Assembly (NCBI GenBank): GCA_019649035.1
Contig: BMAT01008020.1
Coordinates: 70,616 to 103,176 of the forward strand
Length of the DNA: 32,561 bases
Direction of reading: 5' to 3'
Source of the DNA: Elysia marginata
Lineage: Eukaryota; Mollusca; Gastropoda; Plakobranchidae
The position numbers and the translations under genes are program-made. The notes under the pieces were generated by a model. It searched no databases, was not told the origin of the DNA, and saw nothing but the letters and a program-made list of their open reading frames with translations. The first letter of the stretch is position 1. Each line of letters starts with the position of its first letter. This document shows positions 1 through 14,600 of the stretch, piece by piece.

Positions 1-13
1 CCCCCCCCCCCCC
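1..13. repeat. C homopolymer at the left edge of the window
   Basis: Thirteen C residues open the window, in an AT-rich intron. It may be a real homopolymer or an assembly edge. Confidence 0.9.
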
Positions 14-193
14 ATTTTCCTCAATGTGTCATATAAAGCCAGTAATCATTTTTTCTTATCAGAACATAAAATAGACATCAGTTAAAACAAATCCCAGTCG
101 AAAAACCAATCAGTAAGGTTAAAAATCTGGGCAGGATATTTTTAGAGAAAGCACGAGAAACTAGCAGGTGAAAAGAGAAGCAAATTGTCATAC

Positions 194-360
194 CCATGGT
201 AGAAGCTGAGAATCCTATGCATGCGGACAATGTGAAAGATGACAAAGTCAGAGAGCATGATGTTGAGTCGCACGTTGCCAAACTCCTCGTTGTAGCGGGT
301 GAGGTGAGTGTTCAGACAGCTGTGAAGATCACCCATACTCTCTACAGGTTGAAGGTTCAC
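194..360 (-). CDS. Exon 36: start of AAA4
   Basis: Encodes residues 1632-1687, [20 protein letters not shown] then [20 protein letters not shown] and [13 protein letters not shown]. The family reads YxxVxDxxxLxxxLxxxLxxYNxxxxxMxLVLFxDAxxHIxRIxRxxxxPxG, just before the AAA4 P-loop. The donor GTATGA leaves phase 2. The AAA4 P-loop exon is outside the window. Confidence 0.94.
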
Positions 361-3300
361 CTGTTATCATAAACATAAACAGAGGTGTGTAAAATACTGT
401 GGTTGAGATGATTTAGAGATGTAAAGGAGCCTCACAATTCTCAATAATGCTGAATTAACTGTAACGCTGATATTATTAAGGTTATAAAAGCAGAGGTCAG
501 TTTTTTTCTTTACCATTTTACTAATTTTTTAAGAATGTAATTAGATTTAATAAGACAAACTACAAACCTTGACATGTTTGGCTCCTGTGGATGTGACAGG
601 TCTTTGGAAGATTCTGGCATCAATGGGGAATGTCACAAAGTTTTCATGCAGAGGACTTTCTAGTTCTTTCCACACCTACAGAAAGATTTGAAAAAAAAAG
701 CATGATGAAAAATCAAATAACCTAGCTCTTTAACTTCAAATTGTAGATTTATCTATAATTCATATCATTTAAAGTTATAACTTCCAATATCTTTAGTTCT
801 CATAAAAATTAAGACTGCTGAATGGAAAGACTCCAAGTTTAAAGAACAGGAAAAATGATATAGAAATAAAGACAAACATAGGAAACAGTCATTGTTTTGC
901 ACAATTAGCTCAAAATCTAAAAACTTTCATTTTTCTTTAGACTCTTTAACATACAGGATTGAGACAGAACTAGCTTCATTATACCTGAGTTATCAATATT
1001 ATAATCAATATTCTATATTCCCAGGTATAGTTTACATAGTTGAAGTGAATTTGATCTCTATAAAATAAATTTTAGCAAGTTTTCTAGTCTGAACACTCTA
1101 TATGCTTTTTTACCTCTCTGTATTTTCTTTCTCTTTCCATCTTGCTTTTTTCCTACCATTTATTTATTCTATCTCCCCAATCTACCCCAACACTTTGTCT
1201 TTACCCCTTCAATGACAGCATCCAGTTTGTCATCAAACCAGTTGAGGTCAGAAGTGCGGCTGATCCGGTCACGGACAATGCGGTTCATTTCATGACGCCA
1301 GAAAGAGATGACCATGATTTCATCAGCCTTGCTCTCATCTGCCAGACGTCTCATGCACTGGAAGAAACATAAGGTGAAAACAACTACAGTTGCTTTACTA
1401 TAAACAACCACAAAAAAGGAAAAAGATGTGAGACAAAAAATATTAAGTCATAAAAATCTTTCATAAAAAATACCGCACCTTTACCTGGAAACACTTAGTT
1501 AAATTTTTGAGAGTGAAGAGGTAGTTGTGCCGGCCTTACCTGGAAACACTTAGTTAAATCTTTGAAAGTGAAGAGGTAGTGGTGCCGGCCTCACCTGGAA
1601 ACACTATCTTTGAGAGTGAAGAGGTAGTGGTGCCGGCCTCACCTGGAAACACTTAGTTAAATCTTTGAGGATGAAGAGGTAGTGATGCCTGCCTTACCTG
1701 GAAACACTTAGTTAAATCTTTGAGGGTGAAGAGGTAGTGATGCCTGCCTTACCTGGAAAGACTTCGTTAAATCTTTGAGGGTGAAGAGGTAGTGATGCCT
1801 GCCTTACCTGGAAAGACTTCGTTAAATCTTTGAGGGTGAAGAGGTAGTGATGCCTGCCTTACCTGGAAACACTTAGTTAAATCTTTGAGAGTGAAGAGGT
1901 AGTGATGTCGGCCATCCACGGGTGTTGGCCTGAGCACACTCTGAATAGAGGTCAGCATGTCGCAGGACACAGACACCAGGGCGTTATGTAGGTCAAGATC
2001 AAGGCCTGGTGCATCCTGGCTTGTCATGTTGGCCTGAGGTAGATGCCATAAGAGTTTCAAAGGTTTATACAGTTGGAGAGAAATAGTTTTATCATCGTTA
2101 TTACAAGGGTTATCTTGCTAATGACATGTAAAAATGCTGACTGCTAGGAGATCAATTGGTGTGCAAATAACATGATAAATAGGTCATTCCATCTTACTAT
2201 GTATGAAACTTGTAAAATGTTTAAAAAAAAATATAATAAACAAAAAAAGATTATTTGAAATACTCTTGGATAACCTCTTTAATTTTAAACTTATGCTGGG
2301 GAATATAAAAATCACTGAAAGAGTAACCAGTTTGGTCCAAGTTCAGATATCATTATGCTTTCATAATCGAGTTTATATGTTTCACTATTTGTATGATTAT
2401 GAATATTACCTCAAGAATTCCATGCACAATATTTTTCAAAGAGTCATCTTGAGGGGCTGGCATGTTGAATACTGCAAAATGACGCTAGTGGAAGAAACAA
2501 AAATTAAATTATTTTAGTTTAAAAATTTTTTTATTCAATTCAATAACTAATTTAGATGTTTGAAAAATAAAGGGAGAATTACAGTAGACCTGTGTTCATA
2601 AGCAGTCAATTTCTTTCTCTATCTAATAAAAAATCTGACAATTGTTTTTAGCATAAGAAAAAAGATATGTTTACAGATTCAGGAATACCAAAACATTAAA
2701 AAAGAGAGCTTTACATGGAGAGTAATCCTACTTGTTAATATGTTTTCCAGTGTTTTTTTTTTTTTACCTCAAACTAGCAAAGATAGCAAACTTTAAGTTA
2801 AACATGCATTCATTTTTATTTGAGTGAACTTTGGGCAAAGTTCAAGTTTGTAAAATGATTTGAAACAAATAACTATTAGCTGATATATTTTGATATTTCT
2901 ATATTTGGAGACCATTTTTGCTCACATTAAAGTTTTTGAAAATTATTTTCCATGATTGTGATTTGAGACACTTATTACAGAAAACTAAGGGAAGTGACAC
3001 AATTGAATCCTTTCTTTGAAATTTGAAAACTGAAATTTTTAAGATGAATTTCCAGTAATTTTAGAACATATCGGAATTAAATTTTATGCATTTCAATGTA
3101 ACTGTAAGATTTCTCAAGACAGGGACGGTGCCTATTTTAGATAATGTAATAGTTTTCATGCATTTGTATTGTCAATTTTTTTGTTTTTGTTTTATGTTAC
3201 ACTCTTTCACAATGGTTTTAACTTTAACTAAAGTAACTTTGTTCTGCTTTAATGTAAGAATTAGTGCTATTGAGCAATGTTTTAGTGGACTTTAGCACTC

Positions 3301-5613
3301 TACAAGTGAATTTTTATTATTATTATTATTACTATTGTTATTATCATTATTATTACTATTACTATTATAACTATTTTTATTATTATTAATATTATTATTA
3401 TTATCGTTACTATTATTATTTATGAACTCTTAAAAGGGTTTTCTGTTCTCTTTTTGTCTAAAAGACTCACCAAAAGCCTTTCATTTAGGGGCTTGTTGAC
3501 AACACCTGGGTAGTCCGACAGCGCTGTGGCTGAGATAACTGACATGCCCTCTACCGTCCTCCACTCAAAAGGCTTCTGCACAGTACAGAGCTGGCGCTCA
3601 TCAAGCAGCTGTCTGAGCAGCTCGTTACAACGCTGAATGCCGTTCTCATCACATGGAGGCAGATTCAGGTCATCAATGAAAACCTTCAGCTTCTTGTTAT
3701 CTTTGGCACCATATACAAAACCTGAAATTTATATACATAATGTATTATGTTCTGTTTTATTGCAACATTTACTAAACCTTAAGTTTATACAAAACTTAAT
3801 TGTTATTCCAAAAGTATATTGCCTTTCCATCAAAAGCATCACAAACATCCATCTTTTAATTTTTTTGCTTCCACTTTTGCTGCTTTTTTTCTTTATCAAG
3901 GCCTCTTTATTCTTTCTTTTTTCTTCCTCTTTTCTGATGAACTTATATAACTTCTGCTATTATTTAAAAAATACTCATTAACATTTTCCTGCTACTTTTT
4001 TATGCTGTTATATTAATATTTAACTTTTCTATTTGATAAAGTAATATCACAAACCTTGTCTATGGTAAATATTGGAGTCTACAAATTGTTGAAGTTGTAA
4101 AGCAGTTGAGGAACCAGAAAACACAAGGCGTTTACAAATAGACACCTGAGGATCTGGATAGAAAGAAAACATTAAGAATCGTCAAATAATCTCAAAAACA
4201 CTGTTAATCTCAGAAATATTCACCATTGAGAGAAGTGAGAAGTTTTAAGTGGTGTCAAAAAAATATACAATATCAAATGTTTCTAATTTTAAACAACATT
4301 GTTATGTGCAATTATTACTCATATTTATTTTTTATGCTACAGTTGCTTTTTAGCTTAAAATCATGTAAAGAAAATGGATTATAGTCTTCCACCACCGAAG
4401 GTAGTCTCAAGACTTTACATATTTCCCCAGCAGGCCAATTCACACCCAGGCAAATGCAACTCATATTTCAGAGCATTACATTACGGCTGCCTGTTAGGCA
4501 CTCAAATACTAACATTCTACAAATTTCAAGCACTGCCCATAGCTAGGTGCCCATTTGACAGGTGGGAGAACTGAGGAAAATGTGTATAAATTGCTTTCCT
4601 AAGGCAGCTACTCCAATGTTAAGTCAGTACTTCTCTATGGATGTGAAGCATGGAATGCATCAACAATGTGTATAAAAAGGATCCAGGTGTTTATCAATAG
4701 GTGTCTGAGAAGAACTCTAAGGATCAAGTGGACGGATAAGATCAGCAATGAGTCACTATGGGAAAGAACTAGACAGATTCCAGCAAGAGACGAAATAGGA
4801 AGGCGACGATGGAGATGGATTGGCCACACTCTAAGAAAGCCATGTGGCAGCATCACAAAGAATGTGTTGGACTGAAACCCACAGGGGAAAAGATCAAGAG
4901 GAAGACCCAGAGGAACATGGAGAAGAGTCAAAGACAATGATGTAAAAGTCAGTGGACATACATGGAACCATGTTAAGCGGATGGCCCAGGATAGAGAGAG
5001 ATGGAGGGGCTTTGTTGATGGCCTATACCCTGCTCCAGGGTGAGAAAGGCAAAGAAGAAGAAGAAGGCAGCTACAACATGGATCGTGGTAGGGAATCAAA
5101 CAAGTCCGACGCGTTAATCACTGAGCCACGCTGCTCCACAAATTTTTCATACTGTTTGATAGTTTACATTTTACTTTATTTTTTTATCATCAGCCAAGTA
5201 ATTTGCCTCACTTCCTGTGAGCTATATTTTTTATCATTCTTGAATTTCCAGATGTTTGCCGTATTATGGATAGTAACAATAACAATAATTATAATAATAA
5301 TGATAATCCTAAAATTTATAGACGATGAGTTAAAGACTTACCTTGGCTGCTGATGAAGTCGTTGATGATGGCAGTCTTACCAGAGCCATGTGGGCCCACT
5401 AGCAAGACGTTTCTCCCTGATGCAGCAGAGAACTCCATCAGGATGCGAATACGTATCTGAGAATTCACAACAAAAAAAATATTATCACAATGTCAAGAAA
5501 ACAAAGATATATGACTTCTAGTTGAGAGCTTTTAAATTGAATTTCATTTTACTCTGAGGTTTTGCAATGCAGAACTTGAAAGTCTTAGTCTTAAAGTCAG
5601 CATGGTGATTGTA

Positions 5614-5662
<49 letters not shown>

Positions 5663-8600
5663 TAACATTTTATTCATCTTTTTTCAAAAAATTTGTTTTA
5701 CAGAGGTTGTTACAATTAAGTTACATAAAAAGAAAATATTAAAAATGTTTAGAAATAACAACTATACACATAAACAACTTCAAAGCCTGGTAACTAGCAA
5801 TATTCAATTGATGCTGCTCAAAAACTTCTCATACTTTCACTCAAACTATTACTCTGCTTCATCTCTTTGCCATCTCCTTCTCCACTTCATGCAATATACC
5901 TGATTTAGTATCTGATTATGGACAAGATAATGATGAAAAACTTATAACATTTTTCCAACTTACTGTATCAACAGTATCCACGAAAACTTCTCCCAGGATA
6001 TCTTGATTATCTGTATATACAGCCTCAGGCACTCTGAAGTGTTGAAACCACAGAGAAAATACAAACAATGAAGAACAAACAAAATACAAATATGTGACTC
6101 TGAGCTCAAAGTTATTTTAAATGATAGAAATTCCTAAAAATGTTGCATTCAAGCATTTTTTGTTTGCCTTTCCCACTTTTACTTTTTAAAATTTTTACTT
6201 CCTTTAACAACTAAACAAAAAAAGATTTACATGAACCATACAGAGAAGGCTGTTACAGAATATTAAATTCATTTATACTCTATCAATACATCTTAAAATT
6301 TGTGCAATATTTGTTGGCGGGAGGGGGGGGGGGTTGTTGTTGTTTATTCTAGTTAATGTTGTTTCTGTTGTTCATGGCTATTTTCTATTCCCATGAAAAT
6401 ACATTTTGTTATATCACCTTGAGTGCCATGGATCCCATTCTCCAGACTCGTCAACATAATAGTCAAACACACAGATGTCACGGTCATCATCAGGCAAACT
6501 GCAATACAGAGCAAAGGATTCTATGTACTGTATAATGTAGACAGAGGAGCAAAATATCTAGAGCAGCCTCTGTCAAAAACAGCTGTTGTATTTTGCATGT
6601 CTACTTTCTCTCTGCATTCTTTTTAATCTGCTTTCTCTATCTCACATACCAGCGCTTTTTTAAAATTTGTCAATACATGTTCTATTTCAACCCTCCAGCA
6701 TTATTAGTCAGTTGATATGGCCATAATGCTAGTTCTATGCTGTGAGCGCCAATAAAATGGGCAAATAATAGCCCTTGTTTAAATGCTTATTTTAGCAAAT
6801 ACATGCATTTCTAACAATGAAAAGAGATTTTCCAACAAAAAGCAAAACCACATTTGAAAGTTTCCTGGCAAAATGTAACAATCATCATTTTTGCCTTGGT
6901 GTACTTTTTCATTGAAATCATAGTGAAAGTACTTGTTTTCATGTTTTTAAAGTTGTTTTGGTTAAAAAAGTGAACATAGCTAGAGAATTGTCTATAAAAT
7001 CTTTACTATTGCTATTGAAATATACAAAAAAGGAACAGTTAGGTCATTTTTGTGTCAATTTTTAAAAAATTATGCCTCTTATTCTCTTGGCCAATTAAAA
7101 AACTTACGCTGTGGAGAGAGTTGTCAAAAGATCACTGAAAGCTTTTCTGTCTCCAGCATCAAGCAAACCACCAAACGTCCAGATGAGACAGAACAGATAC
7201 AGCCGCTCAATGTGCAGCTCCCCTGATACCTCAATGTTGTCCTCCAGCATTGCTGCTAGAAGGCCAAGGCACGTCTTCAACATGCCCACCTCACACAGCA
7301 GTAAGCGAGGTCTGCACAGCATGAAAAAGATGCATTAAAAACAAGAGTGTACAGAATAACATAGGGCTTAAAAGGTTTTACATTTAAATTTCATTTCCCT
7401 GACATCATTTATTGCACAAATTCAATTCTAGACCTTGGGATCAATAAGGTGATTATATTTAAGTTGACAATAAAACTTTTAAAGTTCCCCAACTTACCCT
7501 AACAATATTGAAACACAACAAGGAAGATTTTATATTTTATAACATGAAAATATAATAAATTGGTTTTGTCTCAAAACTAGCATCTTACAAACTTCACCTG
7601 CATGTATTCAACAGAAACAGAGTTGTCAAATAAAAATCATAAAATTAACCTAGCGATATTTAAAACTAAGTGAGACTTCATTACAAAGTGGAGAACTTGG
7701 AACCTTTCTTTCAATTCTTTCCTGTTAAATTAAAGCCTTTGAATGCTGTTGCTTCATCTGCTCTACCTTTATCTGTATCATTCAAGGTGGTAAGGATATA
7801 GCTAAATTTATGGAATCCATTTTCAGTTTCAAAAAAGGGCATCAATTGATCATTAGACAATGACAACACTTACTTTGTTTCTGTGAGAACGAAGTTAACG
7901 ATAGGATCCAATGTCTTCTGGAAAGCTCTTTGCAAAACCTGTAAAAAACATTGCACATTTAATGGAAAAAAATTGATAGCCAAGTAGTATTGCAAATCAA
8001 TTTTATCTGTGATCATGGAGTCAAATGCTATGAATACCATCCACCAAGTTTGTCTACTTTTTTTTCTGCTGGTCTGCTTTTTTCAAATTTTAAAATGTGA
8101 ATCTACAATGACACAAACAAAAATTATACGTTTGTTCATATAACTAATGGTAAAAAGTAGAGACAAAGTTGATATTGAGTAAAACGGTACAAAGTTTTGA
8201 AAAAAAAATTTTGTTTATGTTTCTTTTTTTTCTTTCATTTAAAAAAATCTAAGCAAGGAACAGTGAAATTGGTTTCAGGGCTTAAGAAAATCTTTTATAA
8301 TCCAAGACTTTGAACTCTTGTTAAATTCATAACATTTCATTATTAGGGACAATCTGATGTTCAGGTCTGCAATAGTTTGGTGAAGTATTTATATATTGGG
8401 ATTGTGCAAACAAAGAGCAGAACACTTTTACACATAAAACTGTCAAGCATATTAAATACAACTTACAAAGCGCTATAGATGTACGTGTGTAAGTGATTGA
8501 GAAGAAAATTAAACCAAGGAAGGTACTTAACAAAACTACATATCATCATTTTTTTTCTTGACACAAATAACTGAAATCGACTATAACACTGTATGTCTTG

Positions 8601-11600
8601 CAACCACTTTCAAGGCACTGATATACAATAATCCATTTTTCTAGGCTTTCAAAGATTATAAACTGCCTGAATTCATAAAAATTAATCTTTTGATTTAAAA
8701 AAGGATAAAAAAGAATAAAAAGATTTTTTTAAAAGGCATTTTCTCAAAAAAATAAATTCCCAAATTAGAATTTCGGACATCCAATTCATTTGTGCCAGTT
8801 GTGAGAATGTAAGGAAATTCTTGCAAAATGTGAGTATATACAATTGGAAAAAATATGTTAAGGTGTTATTTGATATTATTTTGTGCAAATACAAAACTGC
8901 ATTGTGGTACATCAAAGTCTATAATACATCTGGCAAGGACAACAGAGAAAAAAAACATTTTTAGTATTAGAAAAACTATTGTACTAAAACTATACAGTGC
9001 AATCTCTTTAAAAGACCAATAAAAAATTAGATTTGTGCCCAGAAAAAGAAGTCCAATATTGTGCTAAAGGATCTGTTAATGAACCGAAGAAATTTTTATT
9101 TGTTGTGTATACATCCTATAAATGCTGTATCCTCGAAAATGACAGGGGGGAAAAGGAAAGGTATAAATCAAATAATTCCAATATTTTTCAATAATTAAAC
9201 AGTGAGCGGATTATATTAGTTGTGTGAGTATTTGTATAACAAGCAGTTGTTAAACCACAAAGCTCCTTGATTGGATTTTCTTGACTGCCCTCATCACAAG
9301 AAATAAATTTAATGGCAATTCTTTAGTCCACATTGGTTAGAAGGGGAAAGGGGTTTGCTAACCATGATACAAAAGTAAACATAGAAAGTCACTGCTAAGA
9401 TACCTAAGACTGGAGGGGGGGAAGCAAAAAGTGAGTGCATTATTTGTGTCTTCCCAAAATTGTTTGAAAAGTATATTTTCGTAATACATTTTTATCATCC
9501 TACTCTGCATATGCAAAAACACCACAAGTAGTTATTCTACAGATGAGTAAGTTTGATTTAGGTGCAAATTTATGGAATCTATTCAGGTGAAAAAAGATAA
9601 CTTCACAATAATTGCTGAAGAGTGAAATTAACAGAACTAGGCTACAGGATAGTTTTAAGTTTTGAACTTCACCATCAGGACTTGCAAAAAAACATAACCC
9701 ACATAGGCAGATATTGACAGTCACAAGCTATGCTTCATTGACATCACTCATTGACAACATTTATTGTTATTTGATTGTACAGGAAAGAATGTTACTTCTT
9801 CAATCTCTGCAGCATGTTTCTTCAGGCATAAGATGGAAATTGGAATAAATAAAATGAAACCATGTTTATCACATTGTTTTTTCTTTATAAAAGATGAGAA
9901 AGAATTTTAACAGGAGGCAGAATTGAACTTACAGAAGTGTGCAAGGAAAGAAAATGGAATTAGAGAAATAAAAAATTAGGTTCATGAAGTCAGTAAAGAA
10001 GTTAAAGTACTTAGTACGAAAAAAAATGCATACAGAACACAATATTACACTGATGAAAATGTTAGGAAAATAATTGTTAGAAGTAGAGCATCAGTGAAAG
10101 TAGAAACCTCAAGTGAGAGAAATGTGTACAAAAAGTTTTGTTAAAAAGGTTGAAACGATGTGAGAATAGATGTGATTCCAGAGTTTCTGAGGGAGATGTA
10201 ACTTACATGCACTTCCAGCTGGGATCTGGTGTCTAACCACGCACGGACAATAGGCTTCCAACCTACAATGTCTCTATCTATATAGAGAATACCCTACAAA
10301 GAAATGTTTGCAAAATCTGTTAACAATATGCTGTTGAGATAACGTAAACAAAATATTACTGTTTCATCATTATACTTGGAATGTCTAAGACAACTACCAA
10401 GCATATAGTTGAAACTTTGAAAGACTTTTAAAATCCTCAAACAAACAAGAATTAATAATAAACTTTGCCAACATTGTTATTCACTTAAAATTTTTTCTTA
10501 TTATAGAAGAAACTCAAAACATCAGTAGTAAATATTTACTTTTTTGGTGTTTTTTTTTTAATCATGGTGACATTTTATTTCCTAAAAAAACAAAGAAAAT
10601 TTTACAGCAAACAAATCTGCCAGTAAATAGTCACTTAATATGATAAAATTCTCATTCAGAGTCAGAGTTGCATAAGGTGACAAAAGGTCGACACATAGCT
10701 CTCAGGCTGAGAAGTCAAGAGTTTGAAAGCTGGCTTGACAGGTGGACAATTAGCCCTTAGAGATGGTAGTTTACATACATTTCCTTGCCAAACTCAGGCG
10801 TTCAGTGTGTACCCAGCTATGGACAGTGAAAGATCTTGTCAGCAAATCAAATTTACGCCCTTTAAATACTACGCCTATATAAGTTCAGAATTTAGTTTGA
10901 TGGGTAATGGCTTGTTGGCCATGCAAAGCACTTAGAACATTTAAGTGAATTAAGCATCACATCAAAAAAATATTTTCTTATTACTGACCTTCATAAAAAT
11001 ACTGCATAGGAATACAACACTGAGGCATTTAAACCAAGGGCAGCGTTAGATCAGCAATAAATTTTTTTTTGCCTTTTGACAGACACCGCATTAAGTATGA
11101 GCTTGATAAAACACAAAATGGGTCAAGATTAATGCTTTACTGTATACTTAGCCAGGCACTCTATCAAACAGTACTCACACAGCTGGAGACAGTAGATGGG
11201 GAGGCCTGAGTCAGATCTCCTGTCTCAAACAGTAGCATGATATTGTCCTGTAGGAACATCTTGTCTCCATTCTTCAGATGCAACACCTGAAAATAATTAA
11301 TGGTGTGCACGGAGGAATGTTAAAGCATTTTCAGTCATGAAAGCCTACAAGGATATATAATCAGACCTACATAAATTAGAATTTTAACAACAGTGTTGCT
11401 GTCTTTTGCACTGAGAGGCTGAACCAGTCCTCGTTTCACAAATTTAAAAGAAATCAAAACAAGCATTTTTACAAAGAAAAGAGAAAAAAAACATACTCTC
11501 TTCTGAACCATCAATAGACTTAAACAAATAACATTTTGTGGAGAGAAATTTGTTTTGTCACAATGGCTTTTAAAAAAAAAAGATTAATTGATGAAATTTA

Positions 11601-14600
11601 AAAAACATAAATGTACTTCATTTAAATAGCATCCCACCTTATCTCCAGACAAGATACTGTTAAAGTTGTCTGCCCAGGTCTGGTTCAAGTTTCCATCAAG
11701 ACACATCCAGGTGGTGCTTATGTTCTAGGAAAAGTGAAAAATTTCATGCATTATTGTTTGAAACAATATAAATTATTCCAACAAACATAAACAAAATTCA
11801 TGCCAAAAGTAGAGGAAGCACCATAAAATGAGTCAAGCTGTCATGATATTGAAATTGAGAAAATTGACAATGTCTGAGAAAGTGTCAAAATTTGTCCCGA
11901 AAGATTTTTTACATATTTAGAGAACGTTTATTATGTATGTCATCACAAACAACCATGAAACTTTTTACATGAAAGCTGAAATAAGATATTTACTGACTTC
12001 ATTTTCTAAAGAACAGATCTTAGGGATCCCTTAACTTCCTAATGCAATATTTTGAGTCATAACCAGGGCATGAAAATAATCTTTTCACAGCTCTAAAAGG
12101 CTTTTATGGAGTTTTCAAGCTTGTATATATCTCTGTCAATGTCAGAACGCTATAACCAGACGTGTTATTTTGTGATGACGCTACAGAAATTTAAAAAATG
12201 TGCCTTATATCCACAATCAGTCACAGTGTTGGGGTAGTCAGCAACTTACTATTGCATATCATAGAAATGTGCTTTAACTTTTTAAACAATTTTCTTCATT
12301 TTCTTCTAGGGTGGCAATAGTGAGAGAGAAAAAAAGTTGGTATGGTTACCAGATATTCTTTGACCAATTACTCATTTGTGACTAGCTATAGCTTTGTTGC
12401 AGAAACCTTAAAATATGTTTGAAGTAGTTCACCCTAATTAAGTACTGTGTATCCTTTAAGCTTAGAATCAGTACTTGAGTCTTTCTGGTGAACTACCTGC
12501 TCTATGAAAAAAAACTTGTGGATGGTTTCACTTTTTAGGTTTCTACACACAAGAGAGGTTTATCTAGCAACAGCCCTGATGCTTATACTCACTCTGTTTG
12601 CTTTTCTGATAGCATGAGTGAGAACTCCATCCACCCAGTCGTTGTTGTGGCCGAGATAACCAAACATGAGGGCTGTGTCATCAACCACCATAGGGTTGAT
12701 CCTCAGCAGCTTGTGCTGACTCTCAGTGGAAGCTGCCGTGGATGCCTTGCCACTGCTGTGCTGCGACTGACGAGACGCTGCCCTTGATTGGACACAGAGA
12801 GCATCCACCATAGTCTGGATACAGGTAGATTTCCCGCTACCTGGTGGGCCCGCCACAATCACACCTTAATGGAAAAAGCGATTTATTATTGAGAAGATAA
12901 CCAATACAGTTTAAATTGCTTTCCGTTATTAGCATAGAGGCTGATATGTAAATTATGTAAATTTTTTAAAATGATATTAGAGTAGTGGAAATATTTATAA
13001 AAGTAATAGAGGCAATCAAATTTTAATAGATCTAATTTTATGGACAAAAAAGGGACAATTTCATTGAAAGTAAGTCATTTCAAGGGAAAAAATGTAAACA
13101 TAAATCGAAGTTAAATAGTGCGACATGCTCAGAGAGAGCCATTGTAGTATTTTATAAATGTATCATGTTCACTTACCATTATAAATCTGAGAAAGTGTGT
13201 AGAGCTGTTGACATTTGGCAATCCAAGGCTTGTGTGCAACCAGGCCTGCCTCCATTGCCTTTCCCTCCAAGGCTGGCTCAATATCAATAATCGTACGAGA
13301 GGCTTTGGCAGATGGCATGCCACGCATCTTGGCTGAAGCAAGGCCACGTCCCCTTGCTGAAGACTTCCCTCCTCCGTCAGGGTTTGGAAGATTTGCAAAG
13401 CAATCTTTCAGGATTGCTTTGAATAGGGTGTGGTTCTGGTATGAAGCAAAGCACAAAATTAGGTTTTGCTCCATAATGCTTTTGAAATGTTTATGAATTA
13501 TTCCCTATTTGATGACAAAGCATATGTTAACACAACCTATCCGTTTATGGGATTGATTTCAAGCTTGTTTATTTTCTTTGACAAATATGGTTGCTGAAAT
13601 TAATTTTACAAATATTAAGGAATGTCTCTTTCAGTCATGCAAGTCTTTAATCTTCAAATCTCTCTCTTTCTTGAACTCTCCTACACTTCCTACCCTAATT
13701 TTTTTTTCTCTTTTCACTATCACCTTAATGTGTAAACATTTTAAGTAGCGTGTTACCTCTGCGGTAAGTCTGGGACTAATAACCTCGTCAATTGTTTCAC
13801 AGATCATGGCATGCTCTTGTTTGCCCTGAGCAGTCAATGGGTTGGGAGTGCCAGGTTTTCTCACTACGCCAATTTGGCCAGGCTTTGTGATTACTAGGAG
13901 AGGCAGTGACAAGTGATGACATAAAACATTGTGAGGGAGTGAAGAAAAATGATTTTCCACAATAATAAAAGAAAGCATGCATGAAAAAAAACAAAATGTG
14001 TGAACAAGTGGCGCTCAGATGTGAAAAACATTAATGATTTTTTTTATAGTTTGAAATCATTGGGTGAGAAACTATAAAGTATGTGAGCATAGCAGTTACA
14101 GTTCCCTCCAAGTATGATTGATAGTTTCCCAGATTTTATTACTTTTTTTTAAAGAATAAGTAGAAGATTTTTAAGGCATGAACTTAGCAATGAAGAGAAC
14201 AGGGTTTTAAGAGGAAATGCCAGAAACATGCTTGCATTTGGTATACTATGTCACCTCTACTCTTCTTGCAAAAGAAGTTTCAAGGCAAAGGTCTATACTT
14301 AGCCTCTCAAAGTGATTAGCTAACTTAAAAGGGAAGATCCAAATCGCACCAAAGGCAACCATTGAATCCAGAAACACACCAACACTTAGCCACATTCATA
14401 AAATACAAAGAACAAACGAAAGCATTTAATCTCTATTTATTTTTTTTTATACACTAGGATATTGCATATCCGAACCTTAAGGTGGATTTTAGGCACAGCA
14501 TACATAAAATGATTATTATTATTCTGTGGTTTTTCATTAAAACATTTTTTTAATTAGGTTTTTAACATGGATTTTATGAAAACAAGCTGTGACTAGATTT

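Noticed and set aside
1142-1372. Plus-strand open frame across exon 34
   Set aside because: It is the antisense shadow of a well-supported minus-strand dynein exon.
3637-3981. Plus-strand open frame of 114 codons rich in Leu and Phe
   Set aside because: It is half antisense to exon 31 and half T-rich intron, so its membrane-protein look comes from composition.
4635-5099. Minus-strand open frame of 154 codons
   Set aside because: It is antisense to the LINE ORF2 tail. The plus-strand frame has the recognisable motifs.
13215-13496. Plus-strand open frame of 93 codons
   Set aside because: It is antisense to exon 20 and shows no family resemblance.
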